The notes under the pieces are model-generated. The model worked only from the letters and a program-made list of their open reading frames with translations, was not told the DNA's origin and did not search any database. From Vanilla planifolia (lineage: Eukaryota > Streptophyta > Magnoliopsida > Asparagales > Orchidaceae), in assembly GCA_023846275.1 (NCBI GenBank), contig CM043870.1:8875527-8939526 (forward strand): DNA of 64,000 nt. Direction: 5' to 3'. This document shows positions 1-10,829 of this stretch, in pieces. Each line of letters begins with the position of its first letter. The first letter of the stretch is position 1. The position numbers were made by a program, and so were the translations under genes.

Positions 1-800
1 GGAGCTGTTGGTAGGTTTGCAGTGGTGATAGAGCTTGGTTTGGGTGGTGATCCTGCATTAAGTTACTGTTAAATGTGCTAAAATAGAACTTGAAGTTTCA
101 AAGGGAGATTTGGATAGCCATGATGTAATAATTATGGATGTTTCAACAGGTGGTGGGCTAGTGTTCAAGCTTTTTGAAGAAATTCTAAACAATAAATTGG
201 TTGCAGGAATGCTAGAGAATAACACTAGCAACTAAAAAATGGATGATGATGATAATGATATCCCTGTGGATGAACACATTGTGAATGAATAACGAAGATA
301 TTTTTGCTCGTTTCTGTTGAATGAATATAAGGGATTTACATCCCTGAATTCCAACTATTATGGTATTGATCAGGCTACTCCAACAACACACACAAGGTGT
401 TCATCAATTTTCCCCCACCACGAGACATCCTGAAAGTTAGTAGGCTAATTTTAATGAGTAATTTCCCTGAGAGTTTTGAAGAAGCGCTGAATAGAAGTAA
501 CCCAAGGGTGCACATTCTTTCTGATGTTGGCAATGGGGGTGTTCCCAATGGAATCGCGTGGGTGGTGTCGATGAGGCTCATGAACCTTGATGTCTCCAAC
601 AGAGTACCAAAAGATAAATCTTACATTTAAGAGGGAATTATAATGCTGTCCAATTGAACTTGTGTGCACAAGGCTGTGATGCATGCTTATGATTTGGTTG
701 GAAGGCTTTTATAGTGGTGAGTTTCCTTTTTGTGGGTTGCTCGAGAATTGTCCAGAATGTGGGGGCATCCATAGGGATTCAAAGTAATCATTATGGGATG
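1..800. other. unassigned 5' flank, possibly LINE ORF1 region
   Basis: No confident gene. An open stretch at about 397-630 on the plus strand reads into a peptide with no family I recognise. It lies just upstream of LINE ORF1-like sequence on the same strand, so the stretch may be the 5' part of that LINE or the DNA it inserted into. I see no boundary or target duplication that would decide this. Confidence 0.3.
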
Positions 801-957
801 CAGCTACATCTTATTCCATTTTGAGAATGCTATCAATAGAGACCTCATTTGGCAATAGTGCCCATGGGCTATGGGGGACCAAATGCTAGGTTTTGATCTT
901 TGGATCCCTCAATTCAATCGATCCTATCATTGATTGGTTTGGGTACATTCTTGGAAC

Positions 958-1041
958 TGCCTTTTTTATATTAGGACATGAAGAATCTCATTCAAATTGT
1001 GCCTTTTTTATATTAGGATATGAAGAATCTTATTCGAATTG
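958..1041 (+). repeat. 42-bp tandem duplication within the LINE
   Basis: Two adjacent 42-bp copies (958-999 and 1,000-1,041) both begin TGCCTTTTTTATATTAGGA and differ at about four positions. This is a local duplication in the ORF1 region of the LINE; 42 bp is a multiple of three. Confidence 0.85.
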
Positions 1042-3403
1042 CCTCGGCTCTTGGTGATTTGAATCCAGATTGATGGCTACATTATAGGAATAAAACAAAT
1101 AATATTTACTAATGTGTGTGTGAATTAATGGATTTGACAACATCTCTTAGCTTAGGAATGTGGATGGAGGGATCCCTTGGGTCTATATTTCAACAGTTTG
1201 AATTTGAGAGTTTTTCCATAATTTGTTTTGATTGTGTTAGTAGGGATCACTCCATTAAAGCTTGTAATGATGGACCTTGGGAGCTAAATTTTGAGAACTC
1301 TTCATGGGTGGAGCAAGCAAGTGATCCTAAAGCAAGAACTCAATTTTGAGTTCAATCTACTAGGGGCAATTGTGGAAACTCCAATTTAGAATGACAAGGG
1401 CCTTGGTCACGTCGAAGAAATCCAGCTAATGGGGCTATTTCTACGACTAAGGGTGTCGCAGTAGCATCATTTAGGAGCATTGAATACCAAGGTGCACAGA
1501 CTTCTGTGCACATAGGGGATAGGGCTTAATTGCAAAACATTGCAAGGGTAGTGATCATTGTCGCATAGGGGACATAGAAGGTGCACTCACCAACTCGGCT
1601 AGTTGTGAACACTATCATATAGGAGGAAAGGGTGCAAGCTAAGACAAATCTGTAGTAGCTGTCGCAACTACTCCTTGGCAAGTTAAAGCCCAGGAGTGGG
1701 ATTATATTTCATAGTCTACTCTTGTCGACTCTTCGGTAGTCCTCAGATTGTCATGTGCGGTATTCATTAAGTCATAACCATGGCAATGAAATGGTAGTTA
1801 ACACTATGGATATAAGCTTTTGGGACCAATCCAATGTGGTGAGGTTCATGAGGTTAGAATTGTGGGGGCTATCTCTTTGGATCTATTGTTCAATGTATTC
1901 CTCCAAGGATCATATTGCCAGGAAGGATGTTTAGCAACAAATCAAGCAATATCTTCCAATTCACTTCCTATGGTTTTTACAGGAGATTTTAATGCTATTG
2001 TCTCATAGTTAAGGGTGGGGGCAAAATGTTCTGTTTTTTCACTTTCCAGGGGGAGTTCAACCATTTTATCACTAGTCATGAGCATTGTGATCTTGGTAAT
2101 ATCATCATCACTTTTATTTGGTTGAGAGATTTGATTGGGTTTTTCTGAATTTTTTTGGCATGTCCTTTTTTGGGACTATAGTTCATTATCTTACAAGGCT
2201 CGAATTGGATAACTACTTATTACTCACTCAATTCCAATATTTAAACTTGCTGTCTTCGGGGTTAGGTTGAAATTCGAGGACATGCGGCTCAGTTATCCCA
2301 AGGCTTGTTAAGTGGTTCTTTCAACATGGCATCCGTGGGCCAAATGTATGATTGCTTCTATTGTTTACACCAAATTTGCTTGTACTTTGGCTATTTTGGA
2401 CAGATATAGGCAGGACTTTGGGAATGTCTCACATTCAGCTCAAGAAATCAAATTAACTTATTGTCTAGCTGCAACTTAAAGGAGAACAAAACCAGGATAA
2501 ATCAGGATGAACGTCATAGACTGCTTGATCTTGTGTCCAGCTATCATAATGCTCTTGCTAGGTCGGAAATGTGGTGGTGGCAGATAGCCAAGGTGCCGTG
2601 AGCCCAGTTGGGAAATCGTAACACTTCTTTCTTCCATTTTGCTGCTACCAAAAAAAAAGAGAGATAACTATATTCACTAGTTGATGGATGATTACATGGT
2701 TTCTGTCAGCTTTTTTGAGAAAATATCTTCTGTGCTTATGCAGTTTTTTACAGACAAGTGGAGCCCAACTCTGCCTATTATTGATCTTCCTGTGCTTACC
2801 ACCCCCATGGTATGCTCAATCAGGATCAAGCTGTTAGGTTGGCCTCCTTGATTTCAGAGGATGAGATATGCAAGACTATCTTTTCTTTGGGAAGCCCTAG
2901 GAGTCAATGATATTATAGGTTTCTTTCTTAAAAGGTTATTGGGATACACACGAGCAAACAGTACCAGTGTTGTTATTAAGTATTTAATACTAAGAAAATC
3001 CTGAATAGCTGGAGGGATACTCTTGTTTTCATTCCTAAAAGCAACACGCTTCTCATCTGAGCCATTTTAGATCTATTACCCTCAACTCTATCTATAAGGT
3101 GGTTGCCAAGACCCTCATCAGCAAATTGCAGGAATTGCTCCATAGCATCATATCCCCAGAGCAGGGTACTTTCTTCAAGACAGGTCCATCTTTCACAACT
3201 TGTTAATGGCCCAGGAGCTTGCTGATTGCCTCCACTCTTCTTCAATTGAGGGTTTGATGGTTGTAAAAATTAATATGGACAAAACTTATGACCAGGAGTG
3301 GGACTTCCTCCTTTGCACGCTTCTTCATTTGGCCTTCTCTAACATTTGGTGTGTGTGGGCTCAAGCGTGCAGCCCTTCTCTTTGATATGCTATTCTTTGC
3401 AAT

Positions 3404-3539
3404 AGGAAATGTTTGCCTTGGATCACAGCTTCATGTAGGTTGCACTATTGGTGTCCATTATACCCTCATTTAGGAAATGTTTGCCTTGGATTACAGCTTC
3501 ATGTAGGTTGCAGGAAGGATGTCCACTATACCTTCATTT
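3404..3539 (+). repeat. 68-bp tandem duplication within the LINE reverse transcriptase
   Basis: Two adjacent 68-bp copies (3,404-3,471 and 3,472-3,539) both begin AGGAAATGTTTGCCTTGGAT and end in CATTT, with a handful of differences, mostly in the middle. At 68 bp the duplication shifts the frame, so it arose after or during loss of function. Confidence 0.9.
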
Positions 3540-5630
3540 GTTCATCATTATGTCGGAGTACCTTTCTCTCCTCGTTCACAAGCAAGAGGCTCGATGGGTT
3601 GCTATTGTAATTTAGATATGTCTAAGGGCTCCTAATACATACATTCTTCAGACAAGTACGTGCTGCTTTATGACTTGACAATTTCCTTGATTATCTCTAC
3701 CTTCAAAAAGATCCTTCACTCTTATGGTGCAACATTTAGTTAGTTTGTAAATTTGGATGTCATGTGATTTTCAGCAAAGGCAAGCACCCATCCCTATGAT
3801 AGAAGATGATAGCTAATAAGCTTAAAATAAGACATGCAACCACTATAAAGTCTCAGGCATTCTTATTATCAAGCGAAGGCATAAGGCTATTGATTTTGCT
3901 CACATCATTCTGGCCATGATCTACAAGATTATCACATAGGCTTTTAGATCTCTCTTATTGGTTAGAAGGGTGGTGCTTGTCAATTAGGTTATTTCTGTGA
4001 TTCTAGTTTATAGCATCTTGGGTTCTTGTTGAGACTTTTAATGAGATTGAGTGGGTTATGCGTGCCTTTATATGGAATAGTTTTTTGTCGTGCCCCTCAT
4101 TACACTATGTGGACTAGGATATTGTTGCTCGTCCTATGGATTGGGGTGGCCTTCTTTTTCATTGGCTTCGAGTTTGGCATGTGTCGCTCTTGCACGATAT
4201 TCTCATCAGTTTTTGGGCTAGGAAAACTTTGGATTAAGGATTTTCATACTAAATATGGTAACCATAGCTCTATTTTTGAGCTTAAGCTGAGGGATTATGG
4301 AAGATGCTATGTTCTAAGGGGGCCTCGCATTAAACAACACTATATGGACGATTGATAAAAGGACAAAATGCTTAACCATCTACGACAATCGGATTGGCTT
4401 GGAGGCACTGCACCATTTATCGACTTTCATTAATATGGAGCTAGGCTTGCCATCAAATCTTTTGGTTTTCTTGAACAATTCAAGTGACTGGAAGCTAAAT
4501 AGATTGCAGATCCAATTTGGGATCGAGCTTGCTCACTGGATTGCCTAGTAATCATCAATTGTTTCCTTAGACATGCTTCTATGGTGGGATACAGAGAGTA
4601 TTTGGTCTAACAATGGCTGTCTTTACCGCAAATGCCTAAAGGTGGTAGCTATCAGTGACTCTTGTGGTGTGCGGGCGTGGAAATTATCCTTGCAACTACT
4701 TGTCATGGCTTTCACATGGTGGTTGTGCCATAATGTACTGCCTAACCACGCCTCGCTTGCTTTGCATGGGCTAGGTGATGGCCAAGGTTGCCCGTGGGGT
4801 TACACATCTATTGAAATTGTGGAGTATGTTTTGTGAAACTACTAAGTAATGCGATAGGTTTAGACTCACATCTTATAATATGTCTCATCGGGGAATAGAT
4901 CTTATTCTCTACAATTACTATTGGGCTCGATGCATCTAATTATGGGAAGGAGCAACTTGCAATGCCCATTACTATGGTTAGGACAACCTTGTAATACTTA
5001 GGAAAAACCGAAATTGCAAAATCCATTCCAAGATTACTATGGGTACTGCAGCTCTTTTAAGACACAATGTTTAATCCTCCATCAGTTCGCCTTATCTCTT
5101 AATCTAGGTTTTTGGGACCATTTGTACTGTAATGGCCCCCTTTCACTTTCTCTTTCTCAATGATTGCTCCTCCCAACTCTTCTCAATCTAGATAAAAGTC
5201 AACTGTGATGCTATGGTGGCCAAGGATGACTTGGGGTGGTCCCTGATAGTTCATTATGGTGATTATGGTTGTGGCTATTTGGTTTTCGCTCACATACTAG
5301 ATTCGGCTTGAATTTGACTCTCTAGATTGTTCATACTGTCTCCAAGGGGATGACGGATTGTGACATTGGATCCCATTTTCTCCAAGCTCTCTACAGTCTG
5401 CACCCTTTTAATGGCCACTTGATCTCCCACATCTATCACTAGGGTAACGTTGTCGTTGACTAGGTGGTACATCAAGCTATGCACTTAGATGTAATGTGGT
5501 TTTGGGGTATGCCCCTGTTTCTTCATTTTGATGTCTTTTTACTTTCTAATCACATGTACAAACCCCTTTTAGAAGGATTAATATAAGCTTTAGCCATGCC
5601 TTTCGAAATAAAATGAAATAAAAAAAGAGC

Positions 5631-6367
5631 AATTGCTAGTATAAAGGAAGTTGAAATGCTCTATATAGGACAAAATATGAATTTGTTTTAGTTAATGTAA
5701 GTTTAGACAGAAAAAAGTTGCAAATGTTAAAAGAGAAGAATTTTTTTTTTAATTTCCACAACACCTACATATCTTTGCAGTTCGAGCAATTTCCACCTAA
5801 TTGAATGTGCCAGGAGCATGCTACAACTTTCTGATGGCATTTGTCCATGGTTGTTAGCTCAGCCAACTATTTTTCATGTGATGGTATTGAATTTTATGGA
5901 ATATTTTCTCAGAAATAGGAAGTGAACACAGTTGGTCACTTAGACAATTATTACACAGTTGAGTACTTGATTCATTTGGAAAAAAGATAAGACTGTTAAT
6001 CGTGAATTCAACATAAATATACTATAATGTCAGAATGTGACAAATATCCATTGATGGTAACTGCAAGCAACATTATGAAAGTACAACAGAATGCTAAACA
6101 ATTTTCATCAAATATTCTGAATTGAGCAAAACGATACATTGTCTTTGCAATTTCACTTAGAAGTTGCTATATTATCTGTTTTTGTTGAAGTAATGCAGAG
6201 AATTTTATTTCAGATTTTTCAGTTTTAGAAGTTTATTTGAAGTAGCATTTATGACTAAAAATTGGGTATTTGTAAAATTGATTACTTTTCTGGTTAATTT
6301 TCACGTGATATAGTATCTGTGATGAGTACAAATTGAAGTTGCTTTTTGTTGTATTTTATACATGAAG
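5631..6367 (+). other. intron-like spacer upstream of the first visible PUS6 exon
   Basis: AT-rich sequence between the LINE tail and the first recognisable exon. It ends in a T-rich tract and an AG at 6,366-6,367, as expected of the 3' end of a plant intron. No exon of the pseudouridine synthase could be recognised in it. Confidence 0.5.
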
Positions 6368-7315
6368 GTATGTTGCAGATCTTATTCAATTTGGGGCCAT
6401 CCATTATGCATTGGTTTGTCCAAAACCTCCTCCAAGTGCTACTCCCCAGGAATTTCAAATCTACAAAGAATTCACAGAACCATCAGTTCTGCAGAAGAGA
6501 TCTTCTCTTAAGGGGAAAACTGTGAGAGAGGCACAGAAAACTTATAGGGTTACAGATGTAGATGAATTTGTTGAAGCTGGCACTTATCTTCGTGTTCATG
6601 TCCATCCTAAGAGATATAGCAGGTGAAATAATGATTGGTAAAGTATTCTGGAATCTTTGCCACTTGTAATTTGTACAGCCTTTTCCATTGTTCAGCCAGG
6701 AATTATATGTGCTCCTTTTTTTTATATAAGGTAGTCCTTTTATAATGTTGAATCTTGTGCTGGAAAAGAAGTTGCATTTTTTTTGTATTGCCAATTGTTC
6801 TTATATATATTTGTGGGTGGCAATAGGTGCTATCAAGTCGATTGGAAGTCTAGAATCATAGCTAATACTGATACCTATGTGGTCCTTGACAAACCAGCTG
6901 CAACTTCAGTATGTAGTTCTGTTTCCTGTAATTTACTACACTTTTAGTTTTCAAAAATACCATGCATGTACAGATCAAAACTTGTATTTTGTACTATTTC
7001 AGTTAGCCCAGTTGCTCCAAATTGATTTTTGTTTATGTTGGAGAATGTAGGTTGGGGGATCAATGGATAATATTGAAGAAACTTGTGCAACATTTGCTTC
7101 TCGTGCTCTGGGATTAGAAAGTCCTTTGAGAACAACACATCAGTTAGATAACTGCACAGAAGGCTGGTGATTTTTTTTTTTTAATTCCTTGGCAGTGATC
7201 TTGACTTCAGAAATATTAGTATTTGAGTGAATTGTTCTTATTGCAGCCTTGTTCTGTCAAAAACAAAGGAATTTTGTTCTATTTTTCATGGGATGATAAG
7301 GGTATAATCACAACT

Positions 7316-7359
<44 letters not shown>

Positions 7360-9735
7360 TAGTATATTTCTGAAGCAGTATATTGTGCCATACTACATCC
7401 CTTTTTAATGTTGCATGTCTGATAAGCCATTTTTTGTAACCTCAGAAGTCTTAGTTTTCTTTAATGAAATCTAGGAGAAGCAGGTGCGAAAACTTTATCT
7501 TGCTCTTGCTGCTGCGCCTGTACCAACTGGGATAATATCTCATTACATGCGACCAGTAAACCTTGCTCCAAGGCTAGTTTCTGAAGGTATTTATTTAAGG
7601 AAAATTATATGTTCAAGTAAAACATCAACCTTTGTGAAGGCTCCATTTTCTTCTTGTCATTCATATCAAACGAGTAATGCTGGCCTTTACTTGTACCAAA
7701 GTGGAGGACATTTACATCTTCTGCCATAGATTATGGTGTTATATTTTGCCTTAAATAATATCAAGTAATAAGAAAACCCACAACTTCCTACTGTACAAAA
7801 TGCTCTTGCACATGGATACTGTTAACAACTAAGATTTACGTCATACTCCTTTTGGCTCTTGTTTATTTCGTTCTTACCCATGTTTTGTAGCTTTTAATAT
7901 TGGGTTAAATTGCAAATGGCCTCTAATTCATGCATAATCTGCATGTTCGTTCTCAGACTTCACAAACAACCGTATAGATTCTTGTAGTTTCATAATTATA
8001 ACAAAGTCCATAATCTTTTTTTTTGTTCTTAAATTACCATCTAAATAATACTTTTAAGTATCTATAGTTTTTACAATTGTGTACTTAGGTTTTGATAGGG
8101 AATGTTTGTTTGTTTAGGGGAAAAAAAATTATCAATAACCTAGCTGTAGTATTTACAAAACTGTTTGAACTTAATTATTTTATGAAGATGAGAGACCTAC
8201 TTACATAATTAGGCTGATATGAGGGGCAAGTACAAGTTAACCCTTGATAACTTATACTAACATATTCATATAGACTTTATTGAAGGCTGGCACCTATGCC
8301 AAATGGAGATCTTGGAATGCGGTGAGGTTCCTTGGCCAGATGCTGATGTTATAAAAGCCTACAACATCGATGAATGTGGATGGCCTTTCAAGAAGACAGC
8401 ATATGAATGTAAGATTAACTTGTTGACGGGGAAGACTCATCAGGTACTATTCTCCTTTTTGTTCATTGTCATGTTTGGTTTGAGTGAAAATAATAAAAAA
8501 AAAAGATTAATTTCTAATCACAGTTTGTTGTTGTTTGATTTGTATGAATTCATTAAATTTCAATCGACTTTTATCATATTTTAGAGAGATTTGTAGTGAA
8601 AAGCTTTTGTTTCTCATTTATATAAACATAGATGGTTGATATGAAGTTGTTGAATCGAAGTTGTATACTTAAATAAATTCAAATTCATTTTAACTTCTTA
8701 TCTCAATCAAATATATGAACTAAATCATTCTTTTATCAATTTTTGGTTCTTTTTTACATTCCATTTGTTGTTAAATTTTAAATTAATTAATGAAAAGTAT
8801 TATCGTTTAGTAATATTAAAAAAGTGTATATTTAATAATCTGTTATACATAAATACTTATTTTTGAAGGTTTGATCAAGTTATCATTTGACTTTTTAGTT
8901 ATAAATAAAGAATGTAAATATAATATGTGCATGCTGTGAAGATAAGAAGGGGTCTTTTGAGGTACTCAATGTAATGGAAGAGTAGTTGTTGGTCCATTAT
9001 TTGAGAAATAAGTAATATTTGTTCTAATGGAGTATTTTTGACATGATTTAAATTAGCGTTTTCAACCAAAAGCACTTCTGCTAAGCCATGCCAAGCACAT
9101 CCTTAAACTGAAAATAATTATTTTGAACTATTTCATAACCTAGATAAGATCAGAAATATAATTAGACAATGACTGCATCTCTAATGATGACTGTTGATAC
9201 AGGTGAGAGCCCACTTAGAAGTTCAATCAAGCTTTCCTTTTGAGTTTTTTTTAGTCAAATATATGAAATATAAATATAATAGTTGTATGTTGTGAGAATA
9301 AAAGTCGTTTTTAGCTGTTAAAATAATGTAATAAAAAAATAATGATAGACCCATTATTTATGACTAAGTTTACTCTTTTTTAAGCCATTTGAAACATATA
9401 TTGAACCGTATGACCTAGTTAAGATGATGAATGAAATCAAATGGTTGCAGGTGAGAGCCCAGTTAGCTGCAATTGGTGCACCTATAGTTGGGGACTCCAT
9501 GTACATGCCTGCAGCATTAGCTTCAGTTTCTTGTCCTCTCATCAATCCATTTGCTAAACAAAGAAAGGAATACTCAAGTGATGGTGACAAAGTAGCTGCA
9601 ATGGAGGAATGGCTTGCATGCCATGGCAAGGAACCAAATTCAGCAATCGGTCTGCAAGCTTCGGAAATCTCATGGAATGAGGGGAGCTGTTCTTATCATG
9701 CTGGGATTCCTTGGTGGAGGCAACCAGCTACTTGA
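6368..9735 (+). CDS. RNA pseudouridine synthase, RluA family, PUS6-like (chloroplastic type); 3' seven exons, 5' part not found
   Basis: The enzyme isomerises uridine to pseudouridine in RNA; the plant PUS6 type is annotated as chloroplastic. Seven exons read in one frame: 6,368-6,622, 6,827-6,908, 7,051-7,166, 7,247-7,301, 7,475-7,586, 8,286-8,443 and 9,451-9,735, ending in TGA at 9,733-9,735. All six introns are GT-AG. Together they give about 354 codons. Exon 1 encodes a region like VCPKPPPSATPQ. Exon 3 holds the RluA catalytic motif as THQLDNCTEG, with Asp as the expected nucleophile. Exons 6-7 encode the closing motif INLLTGKTHQ then VRAQLAAIGAPIVGD. The protein ends near AGIPWWRQPAT. 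About 120 N-terminal residues, including any transit peptide, are missing compared with the usual length; they may lie before position 1, with the LINE in an intron, or be lost. The PUS6 rather than PUS5 assignment rests on remembered family resemblance. No disabling change was seen in these exons. Confidence 0.9.
7319..7356 (+). repeat. poly(T) tract of about 38 bases in a PUS6 intron
   Basis: An uninterrupted T run inside the 7,302-7,474 intron, starting only about 17 bases after the donor site. Its length is likely to vary between individuals or assemblies. In the antisense sense it could be an A-tail, but no attached element was recognised. Confidence 0.9.
8444..9450 (+). other. last PUS6 intron, with an internal duplication
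   Basis: This 1,007-bp intron holds two diverged copies of one stretch. Copy 1 is roughly 8,880-9,240 and copy 2 roughly 9,240-9,470. Both pass through similar text, a variant of ATAATATGTGCATGCTGTGA followed by a CCATTATTT block, and both end in CAGGTGAGAGCCCA. The second of these is the true acceptor and the start of the last exon. Copy 1 also carries AAAAGCACTTCTGCTAAGCC-like sequence resembling ends of common plant MITEs; no matching inverted end was found. Confidence 0.65.
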
Positions 9736-10829
9736 AGGGGCTTGGTTTGTTCTCAAGGAAGCTCTGTTGAAGAGCTTGGTTAGAGATTTCAAACAGAGTT
9801 TTGAAGGCTTTGGATTCGATTTCTGCCTTATGTTTTTGGGTTTTCTTTGTAAAGAAGAGAAGGTGTGTGGAATACCTAATGGTTCTTGGTTAGTACATGG
9901 AGGGGAAGAGTTTCTTGCAAGTTGTTGAAGGTGAGGGATATTTGGTTCATTTACGCAGTGGTTTATTGGCAGAAAAAGTTGATGATGATGTTTTGCTGTC
10001 ATGAAAAAGTTCATTAAACTAATTTAACATGTATTATTTGCTTTATTGTGTTTAAAACTTAGTAAAAAATCAGTTTTTTAGAAGCATATCAACAAGCAGG
10101 AGTTTTAATTGAAGCAATACTGTTCTCATTTTTCCCAACAGATGGTGAAGTTATATCAATTTTGCTCATGTTTGGTAGATAGTTCTCAAATTATCTTCTC
10201 TTGTTCAATATTAAAAAATTAGAAATTTATCAAATATTTTTTTTTCATCTCACATAAAATATCTATTATAAAAGCATTTAAAAAACAATTGAGTTTTTTA
10301 ATCATAAAAATTATAACTAGATGAAAATTTTATTTAATTTTTAATTTGCAACGGAGTGTAAAATTCATGTCATATTTAACTTCGTAATTGCGAAAATACG
10401 CAACGAAGATATTATTGCAACATATTGTTTTAAATAACTTAAAAACAAATTTTACATTATTTTTCAAATAGTTTTTAAGCAAACCAAAAGACAACATTTT
10501 TTTTGGCAAAGTTACAAAGCTTTTTTTAATTCTTCTGCAATTATGCTAACCCAAACTCACAATTTCTTTGAATTTTCCTATTGTGAATCCCCTGCAACTA
10601 AAATATTAGGATCAAAATAGGCCAAGTCATTGTTATTAGCTTATTCATCACAATAATCTCATGTGAATTATTATAATATTTTGATCATGTCATGTATAAA
10701 GATCTTTGTTAATCATAACATGTTACATATTATATTAAAAATAAAATAAGTAAATATTTACATGTAATAAAAAGTTATGATCACTTTTTCTTAATATTGT
10801 TTGAAGGCTTGTTAGCCCTAAGTTATCAT
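9736..10829 (+). other. 3' UTR of PUS6-like gene and AT-rich spacer
   Basis: The first few hundred bases after the stop should be 3' UTR, but no canonical AATAAA site stands out and the end cannot be placed. From about 10,200 the sequence becomes very AT-rich with no recognised element until the LTR at about 10,830. Confidence 0.45.

Larger units (their letters stand above)
800..5630 (+). mobile_element. decayed L1-type LINE (non-LTR retrotransposon)
   Basis: Domains appear in the normal LINE order on the plus strand. At 1,116-1,349 there is an ORF1-like segment (DUF4283 and zinc-knuckle type, with LICFDC-like spacing). At about 1,820-2,008 the endonuclease carries GDFNAI. At about 2,840-3,620 is the reverse transcriptase, including a region like YKVVAKTLISKLQ and a KINMDKTYD segment. 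At about 4,573-4,836 is a zf-RVT-like block, and at about 5,190-5,560 an RNase H-like remnant. An A-rich tail lies at about 5,598-5,628. The frame is broken many times by stops and shifts, so the copy is dead. It lies on the same strand as, and upstream of, the pseudouridine synthase exons, so it may sit in one of that gene's introns. The 5' limit is uncertain. Domains are read from sequence; the L1 placement is from knowledge of plant LINEs. Confidence 0.85.

Noticed and set aside
6483-6794. Minus-strand open frame of about 103 codons
   Set aside because: Antisense shadow of the first visible PUS6 exon and the intron after it.
9424-9450. In-frame ATG upstream of the last PUS6 exon
   Set aside because: It lies in the intron, before the acceptor at 9,449-9,450. 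The exon fits the family motif exactly from 9,451, so this is intron read-through and not a gene start.
9614-10014. Open frames of over 100 codons on both strands around the PUS6 stop
   Set aside because: They overlap the real last exon and 3' UTR in other frames, and show no family resemblance.
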